From the NCBI GenBank assembly GCA_035504215.1, contig DATJSI010000036.1, positions 85,626-149,625 of the forward strand: a stretch of 64,000 nt of DNA, in the 5' to 3' direction. Position 1 is the stretch's first letter, and each line of letters starts with the position of its first letter. Below the pieces are notes generated by a model. It saw only the letters and a program-made list of their open reading frames with translations. It searched no databases and was not told the origin of the DNA. A program made the position numbers and the translations under genes. Origin of the DNA: Mycobacteriales bacterium (GTDB taxonomy: Bacteria; Actinomycetota; Actinomycetes; JAFAQI01). Below, one piece after another: positions 9,087-17,066 of this stretch.

Positions 9087-9581
9087 ATGACGGCGACATG
9101 GGTGCTCTACATCTCGGCAGCCGGGCTCACCGAACGACCGGTGCGTCCCTGGCATCGCGGGCTGGTCCGGCTGCGTGGCGACAACCTCGACCGGCGGATC
9201 GCCGCGGGCGAGTCGACCGACAGCGGTCGGCTGATCGCCGCGCGCGCTCGCGAGCTCATGAGCGACGGTTATCGCGCCGAGCTCGCCACCTTCTGGGAGG
9301 ACGTCCTGCTGCGCGCAGATCGTCAGCTGCCGCCGAGGCGGCACGAGGTCGCGGTGTCGCGGTCGCAGGTGCACGCCGCCGAACGCGAGGTCGATGAGCT
9401 GGTCGAGCTGCTGCGCTCCCGGCGTCCGGTGTCCGCGCGCGGCATAGCGATGGCGTCGCTCCTGCTGAGCGACGGCGCCGGCCCGGTGTTCCGGCGTACC
9501 GCGCCGCGCCTGTCCGGCGTGCTTCGCGCGGTCATCGACGTGACCGGCTTCGCCAGCGTGCGGGGCAGCTTCGCCGCCTGA
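9087..9581 (+). CDS. Uncharacterised protein, possible GlxA-regulator target
   Basis: A 164-residue Arg- and Leu-rich protein with no domain I recognise. It has no signal peptide or transmembrane segment; the middle (about residues 45-110) is predicted helical with many charged residues, and the C-terminus has a hydrophobic stretch around VLRAVIDVTGF. I chose the ATG at 9087 because the frame upstream overlaps the regulator's coding sequence and reads like antisense. No clear ribosome binding site is visible. The shared intergenic palindrome suggests co-regulation with the divergent GlxA-type gene. Confidence 0.5.
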   Translation: MTATWVLYISAAGLTERPVRPWHRGLVRLRGDNLDRRIAAGESTDSGRLIAARARELMSDGYRAELATFWEDVLLRADRQLPPRRHEVAVSRSQVHAAEREVDELVELLRSRRPVSARGIAMASLLLSDGAGPVFRRTAPRLSGVLRAVIDVTGFASVRGSFAA

Positions 9582-9643
9582 GCCTTTGCCAGCCGCGTGG
9601 CGAGGTGCGAGGCTGCTGGCGAGCGTCGTACGGGGGAGGCGAT

Positions 9644-10834
9644 ATGCGGATCCACGCGCGCTGGGCGTGTCTCGCGGCTTCCGGCCTGGTGGCGTTCGGC
9701 TTGCTGAGTGTGTCGAACGCCGGCGTTGCCGCCACTCGGCATCCCGCCTCGCCGGCGGCGACCGCTTCGGCCGCGCCGCTCAAACACTCGCAGATCTTCT
9801 CGGTCAGCGTGGTGCCGCACTCGACGTCCGCGTGGGCGCTCGCCGCGCACCCGGTGTCGATCAGCAAGGCCTATTTCTATGCGCTGCACCGCGTCGGCGG
9901 CGGTCATTGGTCGGTGCACGCCCTGCCGCGGCCGAAGAAGCTGAACCTCGAGCAGGTCTACGCACCGTCCGCGCACTCGATCTGGATCGACGGCACCCTC
10001 GGCAGCGGCCGCAAGGCCGCGCCATACCTCTTGCACTCCACCGGCGGCGCCTTCCATCGAGTCGCGATCCCCGGTCTCCCGCACGGCATCCTCAACGCGA
10101 TCGGTGGCTCGTCGACGCACGACATCTGGGCCGGCGGCGCGACGACCGTGAACGAGCCGACGCCGATCTCGCTGCACTACAACGGCAAGAAGTGGTCGGT
10201 CGTGCCGTTCGCCGGCGAGCCGTCCGACAGCGGACTGGTCGCGGTGGCGTCTTCGGGCGCGCACAACGCGTGGGCGATCTCGGAGAGCGGCTACTCGATC
10301 GACGACCTGTCGCCGTCGACGTACCACTGGAACGGTACGTCGTGGACCGAGATGGCGATCCCGAACCCGGACGCGGCTTTGGGTGCGATCGCGACGACGG
10401 GTACGTCGCACGCGTGGGCGGTCGGTTCGAACGTGCTCACCAGCGGCCGGCTCGTGACCTACCTGCTGTCGTGGAACGGCCACGCCTGGGTGCACGCGCA
10501 CACCGCGTCGCCGAGCAAGACCAACAACGTGCTGCAGGATGTCGCGGCCGCGGGCAAGCGGGTGTGGGCCGTCGGCTACCGCGACCAGGGTGCGGCGTTC
10601 GAGAACCCGATCGTCGAGCGGCTGGTCGGCGCGAAGTGGAAGGTCGTCGCTGCACCGCACATCGGCCGGAAGACCTACCTCAGTGCGGTCGGCGTCTCGT
10701 CCAAGGCGGTCGTCGGCGTCGGCTACTACTACCCGGGCAGTCGCAAGTTCATCATCGGCGGCTCCGACAGCCCGGCGCCGCTGGTCGAAGGACCGCACGG
10801 CTCGCACTGGGCGATCGAGTCCGCCCCGCATTGA
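9644..10834 (+). CDS. Secreted propeller-like protein, paralogue of 17067 gene
   Basis: A 396-residue exported protein. The start ATG follows GGGGGAGG at 9631-9639. Residues 1-30 form a signal peptide ending near SNAGVAATRH. The rest consists of 40-50 residue repeats built around a Trp-Asn-Gly-x-x-Trp signature (YNGKKWSVV, WNGTSWTEM, WNGHAWVHA) alternating with xAWAV strands, which suggests a six- or seven-bladed beta-propeller. It shares the xVxVVPHST-x-A-x-A opening and the repeat pattern with the gene at 17067-18197. The ligand or function is unknown; a surface or matrix role is likely. A hairpin repeat lies 16 bases after the stop. Confidence 0.7.
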   Translation: MRIHARWACLAASGLVAFGLLSVSNAGVAATRHPASPAATASAAPLKHSQIFSVSVVPHSTSAWALAAHPVSISKAYFYALHRVGGGHWSVHALPRPKKLNLEQVYAPSAHSIWIDGTLGSGRKAAPYLLHSTGGAFHRVAIPGLPHGILNAIGGSSTHDIWAGGATTVNEPTPISLHYNGKKWSVVPFAGEPSDSGLVAVASSGAHNAWAISESGYSIDDLSPSTYHWNGTSWTEMAIPNPDAALGAIATTGTSHAWAVGSNVLTSGRLVTYLLSWNGHAWVHAHTASPSKTNNVLQDVAAAGKRVWAVGYRDQGAAFENPIVERLVGAKWKVVAAPHIGRKTYLSAVGVSSKAVVGVGYYYPGSRKFIIGGSDSPAPLVEGPHGSHWAIESAPH

Positions 10835-10849
10835 GCCGCCCGCCCTTTC

Positions 10850-10908
10850 GTGATCTTGACGTTGGAGGCGCACAAATCGCGTTTGTGCGCCTCCAACGTC
10901 AAGATCAC
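10850..10908. repeat. Hairpin repeat element, copy 1
   Basis: A perfect inverted repeat with 27-base arms (10850-10876 and 10882-10908) around a five-base TCGCG loop; the arm begins GTGATCTTGACGTTGGAGGC. It sits between the convergent stops at 10834 and 10935, where a two-way terminator would be expected, but lacks a T-tract. Four more copies occur in the window. Confidence 0.9.
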
Positions 10909-10934
10909 CGAAGGCGCTGCCTTGCGCCGAGCGC

Positions 10935-12953
10935 TCAGACGCAGTAGTGCTTCGGTCGCTTGTAGACGGTCAGCGTGCCGCCGGTCGCCTGCTTCATCGC
11001 GTACGTCACCGTCCAGAGCCGGGCGCCTCGGGCGCTGAGTACGGCGGCCTCGCCGTGCGGGGTCGACGCTGCGTTGCGCCAGCCGCCGCCCGCGATCTCC
11101 TCGACGGGCGGGGCGGTCTGCGCGATCAGCGCGATGTCGCTGCACGAGTGCCCGGTGAGCCGGGCACCGGCGGACCACGCCGACGCCGTACCCGACAAGG
11201 TGTGCACGAGCCGCGAGTAGTAGCGCTTGCCCGTGCTTCCGTGGAAGGCGACAAGCCGGGTCTTGCCCTTGTCGGCGTGGGTCTGCAGCAGGTCGACGAG
11301 CTTGCCCTTGCGCAGGCTGCCGTCGGCCGGAGAGTCGAACACGACGCTGTGGAATGCGCCGGTCCGGCCGCTGATGATCCCGTCTTTGACGTGTACGACC
11401 CGCTTCGCCGCCGGCGAGCCGGCGATCAGCGAGTACTCCGGCTCGTTGTCGATGGTCACGTGTACGTCGGCGGTGCCGTCACCGTTCACGTCGCCAATCG
11501 CGCCGATCGTCGCGTGAGTGAAGTAGGCGGCGGTGCCGGGGTTGTCGATGGTGGCGGTGACGTGCCTGGCGTAGAGCACCTTGTTCGCCGCCGAGATCGT
11601 GGAGTAGTGCCAGGTCTCGGAGTATTTCGATGCCGAGGACGAGGTCGACATCGTCGCGAGCATCACGGCGGGAGTCTTGTGCGATCCCACTTTGCCGATC
11701 GTCATCATGTCGTCGGCCTCGCGCTGCCAGAGCAGGTGCCCCATCGATGCTCCCGAGAGCACGGTGTACTCGAAGCGCGGGTGGAGCGGGCCGGCGTAGG
11801 ACGCCAGTACGACGTCGGGGACGTGCGGGTGGCTGTAGTCCGGAATCGTGCTGACCTCGGTGGTGGAGTCCGGAGAGATCGTCGTGTTCCACAGCTGGAC
11901 CCCGGTCGGGCTCGCGCCGCTCAGCGCCTGCACGTCGCTGCCCTCGCTGTCGACGACCACGTCCTCGAAGCCGTCTCGATTGAGGTCCGGCACGACCGTC
12001 TCGGTCGGGAAGCTGTTGTCGACTGCGAACGACCCCGCGAAGCTTTGCACCGACCCGTCGACGCCTGACATCAACTCGCCCTGGGTCTGGTCTTCGGGGC
12101 TGACCAGTGTGGTGAGCAACGGCACGAGGAAGTCGATGGCCTTGTGATGCGAGTCGCGGAACGGCTGCACGTTGAAGGCGACCCCGCTCTCGGAGAAGGT
12201 GTTCGTGTCGTAGATGCCGTCGAACGATTGGGTCCACAGCACCGATCCGCTCTTGCCGGACAGCGCGGTGACTTGGAGGTCGTCGTCGAAATCGTCGGTA
12301 TAGACCGGGTCCGGAGTCGAGGTCCACTGCTCGACCAGCACGCCGTCGAGCCCCTTGGCGCCGAGCGGTTCGACGAGGACGTCGACGCCGTCGACGTAGG
12401 AGCCCGTGAAGGTGGCGTGCCAGTACGCGTGACCGGTACTGCCCGCCCTGGCGGTGATCCCGACCGTGCCCTCGGCTGCGCCGGGCGCGGTGTCACGGAT
12501 GTCGAGCACGGCGACCTGCTTGCGCCCGCCGAGATGACCGGCCGGCAGCAGATGGTCGATCTGCTGAACTTCGGAGCTGTTCGCTCTCGGGGCGAGCAAC
12601 GTCGCCGGGGCATGAGCGGCCTCCGCGCTGGCTGCGCTGGCCGCGCTCGCGGCCCGCACCCAACCGAGCCCTGACGTCGCAGCGGCGAGGCGGGCAGTGG
12701 CGAGGCGGGCAGCGGTGGTGCGGTCGGCGACGCCCGGTCGGTCGGCGCCGGCAGCGGCGGCCGGCGCGCCGACGACGCCGAACCCGACGAGCGCAAGGCT
12801 CGTGGCCGCGGCGATCGACCGGCGTACCGACCATGGCGCGACTGACCGCCGTACCCCTGGTTCGCTGATCTTGACGTTGGAGGCGCACAAACGCGATTTG
12901 TGCGCCTCCAACGTCAAGATCACGGATGGAAGGTGACGGTGTGGCCGCGACAT
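10935..12953 (-). CDS. Secreted protein with FG-GAP-like repeats; N-terminus contains hairpin repeat
   Basis: A ~670-residue exported protein. The hydrophobic signal region IAAATSLALVGFGVVGA lies about 48-65 residues after the ATG at 12953, an unusually long leader. Later sequence contains integrin-alpha/FG-GAP-like elements such as VPDLNRDGFEDVVVDSEGSD and IGDVNGDGTADVHV, suggesting a calcium-binding propeller. Hairpin element copy 2 (12866-12922) is translated within the leader. No ATG or GTG lies between the element and the signal segment, so translation must start in or before the element (ATG 12953, or GTG inside its left edge). Either the element inserted between the start and the signal sequence, or the start lies within it. 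Function is unknown. Confidence 0.6.
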   Translation of the reverse strand: MSRPHRHLPSVILTLEAHKSRLCASNVKISEPGVRRSVAPWSVRRSIAAATSLALVGFGVVGAPAAAAGADRPGVADRTTAARLATARLAAATSGLGWVRAASAASAASAEAAHAPATLLAPRANSSEVQQIDHLLPAGHLGGRKQVAVLDIRDTAPGAAEGTVGITARAGSTGHAYWHATFTGSYVDGVDVLVEPLGAKGLDGVLVEQWTSTPDPVYTDDFDDDLQVTALSGKSGSVLWTQSFDGIYDTNTFSESGVAFNVQPFRDSHHKAIDFLVPLLTTLVSPEDQTQGELMSGVDGSVQSFAGSFAVDNSFPTETVVPDLNRDGFEDVVVDSEGSDVQALSGASPTGVQLWNTTISPDSTTEVSTIPDYSHPHVPDVVLASYAGPLHPRFEYTVLSGASMGHLLWQREADDMMTIGKVGSHKTPAVMLATMSTSSSASKYSETWHYSTISAANKVLYARHVTATIDNPGTAAYFTHATIGAIGDVNGDGTADVHVTIDNEPEYSLIAGSPAAKRVVHVKDGIISGRTGAFHSVVFDSPADGSLRKGKLVDLLQTHADKGKTRLVAFHGSTGKRYYSRLVHTLSGTASAWSAGARLTGHSCSDIALIAQTAPPVEEIAGGGWRNAASTPHGEAAVLSARGARLWTVTYAMKQATGGTLTVYKRPKHYCV
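12866..12922. repeat. Hairpin repeat element, copy 2 (inverted orientation)
   Basis: The same 26-base arms as copy 1 with loop CGCGA, the reverse complement of TCGCG, so this copy is inserted in the opposite orientation. It lies within the 5' part of the gene ending at 10935 and is open in that gene's frame, contributing about 20 residues (a LTLEAHKS-type peptide). Confidence 0.9.
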
Positions 12954-13098
12954 TGGGTACCCCCGCTCCGGTCGCGCGGTGTCCCCGGGATGCGTCGACC
13001 TAACCCGAGATAATGCCGCAATCCCTCGTCGGCGCAACCCGTCGAGCCCGAGATCACGCGCGACCGAGACCTGCCGCTCGGGCGCGGGGTACGGCGGG

Positions 13099-13833
13099 CT
13101 AGCGGCCGATCAGATGGTCACGGACCGCGTCGAGGTGGCGGCTCATCCGGGATACCGCGGTGTCGGCGTCGCCGGCGAGGACGGCCTCTGCGATCCGCTC
13201 GTGTGCCCGGTGTGCTTCCTGCTCCTTCTGTTTCGACGTCCTCTCGCGCGGCTCCTGCTCGCCGAGGACCCGGTTGATCATCTGGACGAAGACGCCCATC
13301 GCCGGGTTGCCGGTCAGCCTCGCGAGCAGCAGGTGAAAGTCGGGAAACACCAGCTGGCCGCTACCGTGCTGGCGCGTGCCGCGGCGGCCGACCTGCTTGT
13401 GTTCGTCGTCGAGAGAGGCGCGCACCTGCTCCGCGCCCGCCGGCGTGATGCGCTCCGCGGCGAGCCGCACGCAGGTCAGGTCCAGTGCGTTGCGGGCCTC
13501 GGCGACCTGGCCGGGGCTGATCTTCTGGAACCGCAGGTGCAGGGACACCGCGCGTACCCCAGCCTCGATGTCCGGCTCCGTGATCATCAGCCCGCCGCGG
13601 GGCCCGCGCCGCATCGCGGCGACGCCGTGATGATCGACCAGCCGCATCGCTTCACGGAACACGGCGCGGCTCACGCCGTACCTCGCCATCAGCTCGGCCT
13701 CGGAGCCGACCACGGTCCCGACCGGCCAGTCGCCGGAGATGATCTCGTCCTCGATGTGCTGGGCGAGGATCTCGCCCAGCTTGCGCTCGCCGCCGCTCTT
13801 GCGCACGGGAGGCTCGTGGCGGCCGGCCGGCAT
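13099..13833 (-). CDS. FadR/GntR-family transcriptional regulator
   Basis: A 244-residue regulator. The N-terminal winged helix (about residues 17-85) shows the GntR pattern: ILAQHIEDEIISGDWPVGTVVGSE, then ARYGVSRAVFREAMRLV as recognition helix, then the wing RRGPRGGLMIT. The C-terminal ~140 residues form the all-helical FCD ligand domain, with a FHLLLARLTGNP helix carrying candidate metal or ligand residues. The start ATG at 13833 follows directly on the region shared with the divergent ferredoxin gene (13934); no Shine-Dalgarno sequence is apparent, and a longer frame to 13959 runs across the ferredoxin start. It probably regulates itself and possibly the ferredoxin. Confidence 0.85.
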   Translation of the reverse strand: MPAGRHEPPVRKSGGERKLGEILAQHIEDEIISGDWPVGTVVGSEAELMARYGVSRAVFREAMRLVDHHGVAAMRRGPRGGLMITEPDIEAGVRAVSLHLRFQKISPGQVAEARNALDLTCVRLAAERITPAGAEQVRASLDDEHKQVGRRGTRQHGSGQLVFPDFHLLLARLTGNPAMGVFVQMINRVLGEQEPRERTSKQKEQEAHRAHERIAEAVLAGDADTAVSRMSRHLDAVRDHLIGR

Positions 13834-13933
13834 GGGGAGCAATGTAGTAGTCGTTCCGGCCTTAGTGCGTCGTCTCGACCCTTCTGCCGCTATCGCGTCG
13901 CAGGAGTACTGTCGGCCCTGTACCGAGAGGTTG

Positions 13934-14137
13934 ATGGCGATGCGAGCGCTCGTTGACACCAGGATCTGCCAGGGTCACAACTTGTGCGCCGCCGCCGCTC
14001 CCGAGGTCTTCGCGCCGGATGAGGACGACGGCCACGCGATCGTCACGCTCGATCTGATCCCGGCCGAGTTCGAGGAGTCGGTGCGCAAGGCGGCGGCGAA
14101 CTGCCCGGAGTCCGCGATCGAGGTCCTCGACGACTGA
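13934..14137 (+). CDS. 3Fe-4S-type ferredoxin
   Basis: A 67-residue ferredoxin of the kind that feeds electrons to actinobacterial cytochrome P450s. Cysteines at 12, 18 and 57 in the arrangement CQGHNLC ... NCPESAI bind the cluster; the usual fourth cysteine position is histidine (CxGHxxC), characteristic of the 3Fe-4S or atypical 4Fe-4S class. The ATG at 13934 has GAGAGG a few bases upstream; another in-frame ATG at 13940 is possible. No P450 or ferredoxin reductase lies in the window, so its partner is elsewhere. It is divergent from the FadR-type regulator. Confidence 0.9.
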   Translation: MAMRALVDTRICQGHNLCAAAAPEVFAPDEDDGHAIVTLDLIPAEFEESVRKAAANCPESAIEVLDD

Positions 14138-14148
14138 GGCTCCTCCGT

Positions 14149-14289
14149 ACGCATGGCCCATAAGGGGTGCTATCGCACCACCCATGGGCCATGCGTGGGG
14201 CCGGAGCACCACCCATGGGCCATGCGTGGGGCCGGAGCACCACTGATGGGCCATGCGTGGCGCCGGAGCACCACCGATGGGCCATGCGT
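14149..14289. repeat. 31-bp repeat array, locus B
   Basis: The same organisation as locus A: an inverted half-unit ACGCATGGCCCAT at 14149-14161, then four direct copies of ATGGGCCATGCGT at 14184-14196, 14215-14227, 14246-14258 and 14277-14289, exactly 31 bases apart. Spacer sequence between cores is also conserved (GGGGCCGGAGCACCAC), so the full unit repeats and this is a tandem array, not CRISPR. It fills the gap between the convergent ferredoxin and glycosyltransferase genes. Confidence 0.9.
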
Positions 14290-14294
14290 TCCAG

Positions 14295-15935
14295 TCAGTC
14301 GTAGTGGCGGAGGCTCGGCCACATCTGACCCCACGGATGGCGCGGGCCGGTGCACAGGTAGACGTGCCCGCCCCACTCCTGGTTGTGGATCCCGTACGGG
14401 TTACGCAACGTCGCGACCACGCGCACGCTGGTGAAGTAGTGCCGCAGGAACCCGCCGTACCCGGTCGTGTCCACCGGTCCCGGTGCCACCGCCAGCACCG
14501 TGGTCGCGTTCGGGTTGCCCGGCCCCCACCACCATTCGTTGTTGTGCCCGCTCATCGCGGTCGGCAGCCCGTCGCCGCGGCCGAGTTCGTTGATCGCGCC
14601 GGCCTCGCCGTACTCCGCGGTGAAGATCACCGCGTTCGCCCGCGTCGCCGGCGGGAGCGCGTCCCACTGGGTCTTGACGGTCTGCACGAGCTGCGGCCAG
14701 CCGAGTGACTCGCCCGGCACCTGGTTGATGCCGTAGGTCCAGCCGATGTCGCTCGGCGGCAGCACCGGCAGCGTGAGCGGGAGCGAGCCGAGCGCCGTGA
14801 TGGCCGCGAGCCAGTAGAACCTCCGTAGCCGCCGCGGGTGCTCGTCGAAGGACTTGTCGACCGCGACCGCGCCGGCCGCGATCAGGTAGATGTACGCACC
14901 CGCGAGGTAGTAGATCTTGCCGCCGGTCGTGACGGCGAAGAAGACGAACAGCAAGCCGTAGGCCCACGCGAGCGACCGCCAGAGCGGCCGGCCGGACTTC
15001 CAGAGCCAGCGCAACCCCTTGACCCAGACCCAGATGAACGCGAACGTCGTCATGAGCAGCTGGCCGAAGATCCAGTTGCCGATGTTGCCGGCGCCGCCGT
15101 TCTCCTGGTTGAGCCGCCGCGTCATCGCGATGGTCGCCCAGTTGTGCCCCGCCTGCCAGACCAGGTCCGGTACGGCGAAGACCCCCGCGATCAGCGCGCC
15201 GGCGAGGAACCACCAGTTGAGGACCTGCTTGCGCCCACCGCTGAGCAGCGCGCCTACCAGCATCGCGATCGCCAGGAAGACGACACTGTGCTTGTTGGTC
15301 AGCCCGAGCCCGAGCACGACACCGCCGAGCAGCCACCAGCGCGGATTGCCGGTGCGGCCGACACGCAGCACCACCAGCGCGAGGCCGGACCACGCGAGCA
15401 GGTCGAACGCCGTCGGCCCCTCGAGATGGTCGACCGCGAGCAGCACGGGCGTCGTCGCGGCACCGATCGCGGTGAGCAGCTGGGCGCGCCGGCCGCCGCC
15501 GAGCTCGCGCGCGGTGAGCCCCGCGACGGTGATCGTTGCGAACGCCGCCAGCGCCGGCCAGAGTCGCAAGCCGGGCAGCGAGACGCCGAACAGGTCGATG
15601 GTGAGCCGGGCGAGCAGCGGCGTGAAGATCGGCTGGTCGACGTACCCGCCCTGCAGGTGCCGCCCGGAGTCGAGGAAGTACAGCTCGTCGCGATGCCAGC
15701 CGTACCACGGCGACAGGATCATCAGTACGGCGAAGACGATCGCCGCGACAATGAGGATGCGGCGGTCGAACGCCGGAAGCTCGGCGAGGTCGGCGCTGCA
15801 CTCGTCGGCGCTGCCCTTGTCGGTATCGGTCCGCTCGGCGGGCGGCTCCGAGCCAACCGGCGGCTCACCGGCACCCGGCGACGCCGCGCCCGTGGAGCGG
15901 CGACGCAGCCGTCGTACGCCGAGTCCGCCCGTCAT
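14295..15935 (-). CDS. GT39-family glycosyltransferase (PMT/ArnT-like membrane protein)
   Basis: A 546-residue integral membrane protein of the dolichyl/polyprenyl-phosphate-sugar transferase superfamily (GT39, PMT_2). After a ~65-residue charged, disordered leader come 9-11 transmembrane segments; the first extracytoplasmic loop carries the typical YGWHRDELYFLDSGRH with the DE pair used in catalysis, followed by GGYVDQPIFTPLL. The soluble C-terminal ~150 residues would be extracytoplasmic. The enzyme probably transfers a lipid-linked sugar to a protein or cell-wall glycan outside the membrane; the acceptor is unknown. The ATG at 15935 has GGAGGG (complement of 15941-15946) at five bases. Confidence 0.85.
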   Translation of the reverse strand: MTGGLGVRRLRRRSTGAASPGAGEPPVGSEPPAERTDTDKGSADECSADLAELPAFDRRILIVAAIVFAVLMILSPWYGWHRDELYFLDSGRHLQGGYVDQPIFTPLLARLTIDLFGVSLPGLRLWPALAAFATITVAGLTARELGGGRRAQLLTAIGAATTPVLLAVDHLEGPTAFDLLAWSGLALVVLRVGRTGNPRWWLLGGVVLGLGLTNKHSVVFLAIAMLVGALLSGGRKQVLNWWFLAGALIAGVFAVPDLVWQAGHNWATIAMTRRLNQENGGAGNIGNWIFGQLLMTTFAFIWVWVKGLRWLWKSGRPLWRSLAWAYGLLFVFFAVTTGGKIYYLAGAYIYLIAAGAVAVDKSFDEHPRRLRRFYWLAAITALGSLPLTLPVLPPSDIGWTYGINQVPGESLGWPQLVQTVKTQWDALPPATRANAVIFTAEYGEAGAINELGRGDGLPTAMSGHNNEWWWGPGNPNATTVLAVAPGPVDTTGYGGFLRHYFTSVRVVATLRNPYGIHNQEWGGHVYLCTGPRHPWGQMWPSLRHYD

Positions 15936-16144
15936 CGTCAGCCCTCCGCGCGCGTCTGCGGTCGCTCCGGCAGGATCAACCAACCACACCGGATCGGGGT
16001 CGGGCAGCCGGTGGCGAGTAACGACATGGCCTCAGATCCGCCGGAGCCGGCCAATCCAGCGCCGACCAGACGCGGGGTATTCGGGTCCGATCGAGGCGGC
16101 CGAGCGGCTGTCACGATCCGCGCCCGCGTTCTAACGTCGGGGCC

Positions 16145-16765
16145 ATGACCGAATCAGCACACGACTGGGACCAGTCGTACGAGCGGCAGGGCCACGCGCC
16201 GTGGGACATCGGCCGCCCGCAGGCCGCGTTCGTGGCGCTCGCCGACGCCGGCCGGCTCCGTGGCGAGGTGCTCGACGCGGGATGCGGGACCGGCGAGCAC
16301 GCGCTGCTCGTGGCGAGTCGCGGCGGTCGGGCGACCGGGGTCGACGTGTCGCAGGCGGCGATCCGCTTTGCCCGGCAGAAGGCGGTCGACCGCGCGCTGG
16401 ATGCGACGTTCGAGGCCGGCGACATCCTGACCATGACCCTGCCGGGTGACGGGTTCGACACCGTGATTGACAGCGGGCTGTTCCACGTCTTCGACGACGA
16501 GCAACGTGCGCAGTACGTGGAGGTCCTCGCCGGCGCGGTCCGCCCGGGCGGCAGCGCCTTCGTCATCTGCTTCAGTGACCGGCAGCCGGGCGACTGGGGC
16601 CCGCGGCGGGTCACCAGGGACGAGCTCGAGGCCGCGTTCGCGGACGGTTGGGCGATCGAGCAGATCGAGCCTGCGCTGTTCGACATCAACCCGGTCTTCG
16701 AGATCGATCCGGCCGGTGGCCTCACGACCGCGTCGGCATGGCTGGCCGAGGTCCGGCGTACCTGA
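16145..16765 (+). CDS. Class I SAM-dependent methyltransferase
   Basis: A 206-residue Rossmann-fold methyltransferase. Motif I is LDAGCGTGEHALL (residues 43-55), the acidic end of strand 2 is GVDVS, motif II is the FEAGDI segment and motif IV is FDTVIDSGLFHVF. The opening WDQSYERQGHAPWDIGRPQ is shared with thiopurine methyltransferase-like and tellurite-resistance TehB-like proteins, which suggests a small-molecule substrate. No clear ribosome binding site precedes the ATG. Neighbours give no substrate clue. Confidence 0.85.
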   Translation: MTESAHDWDQSYERQGHAPWDIGRPQAAFVALADAGRLRGEVLDAGCGTGEHALLVASRGGRATGVDVSQAAIRFARQKAVDRALDATFEAGDILTMTLPGDGFDTVIDSGLFHVFDDEQRAQYVEVLAGAVRPGGSAFVICFSDRQPGDWGPRRVTRDELEAAFADGWAIEQIEPALFDINPVFEIDPAGGLTTASAWLAEVRRT

Positions 16766-16852
16766 CGCTCGCCGCCGACGGGTTCGGCATTCGCCCCATT
16801 TGAGGCGTGGTCGGCGACTTAGGATCGCGTCGTGCCGGACGGGAGGGGGCCA

Positions 16853-16959
16853 GCGCGTACGTTTCAGCACACAACTGTGCCGGTACGCCGTACTCGAACC
16901 GGACTTGGCCCGCGCCGTCGGCACGAACGTCCGAGCGTTGTGTGCTGAAACGAACGCGC
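16853..16959. repeat. Long inverted repeat, second hairpin type
   Basis: Arms at 16853-16875 and 16937-16959 match at 22 of 23 positions (core CGTTTCAGCACACAAC and its complement at 16860-16875 and 16937-16952), separated by 61 bases that include GGTACGCCGTACTCG. A partial third match, TTTCAGCAGTACGCC, follows at 16981. It lies in a ~300-base gene-free gap (16766-17066) between convergent genes; nothing else is evident there. It could be a structured RNA, a terminator or a remnant of a small mobile element. Confidence 0.7.
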
Positions 16960-17066
16960 TTCGCCCGCGCCTCCGCGAACCTTTCAGCAGTACGCCGGTC
17001 TCGCCCGGCATGACCCGATCGTGGCGCAGTACACCTAGCTCATTGCATGCGGTCGGTCGCGGAGCG

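Noticed and set aside
7785..9374. A 529-residue minus-strand frame spanning the GlxA-type gene
   Set aside because: It contains a frame-shifted shadow of the regulator; the frame starting at 9034 carries the conserved AraC and PfpI domains.
14149..14289. CRISPR-like regular spacing at 31 bases
   Set aside because: The spacers are themselves conserved and there are no cas genes, so it is a tandem repeat.
14043..14376. Open frames on both strands through the 31-bp arrays reading repeats such as MAHRWCSGPTHG
   Set aside because: They arise because the repeat unit is open in several frames; no ribosome binding site or protein-like composition, and the same artefact recurs at locus A.
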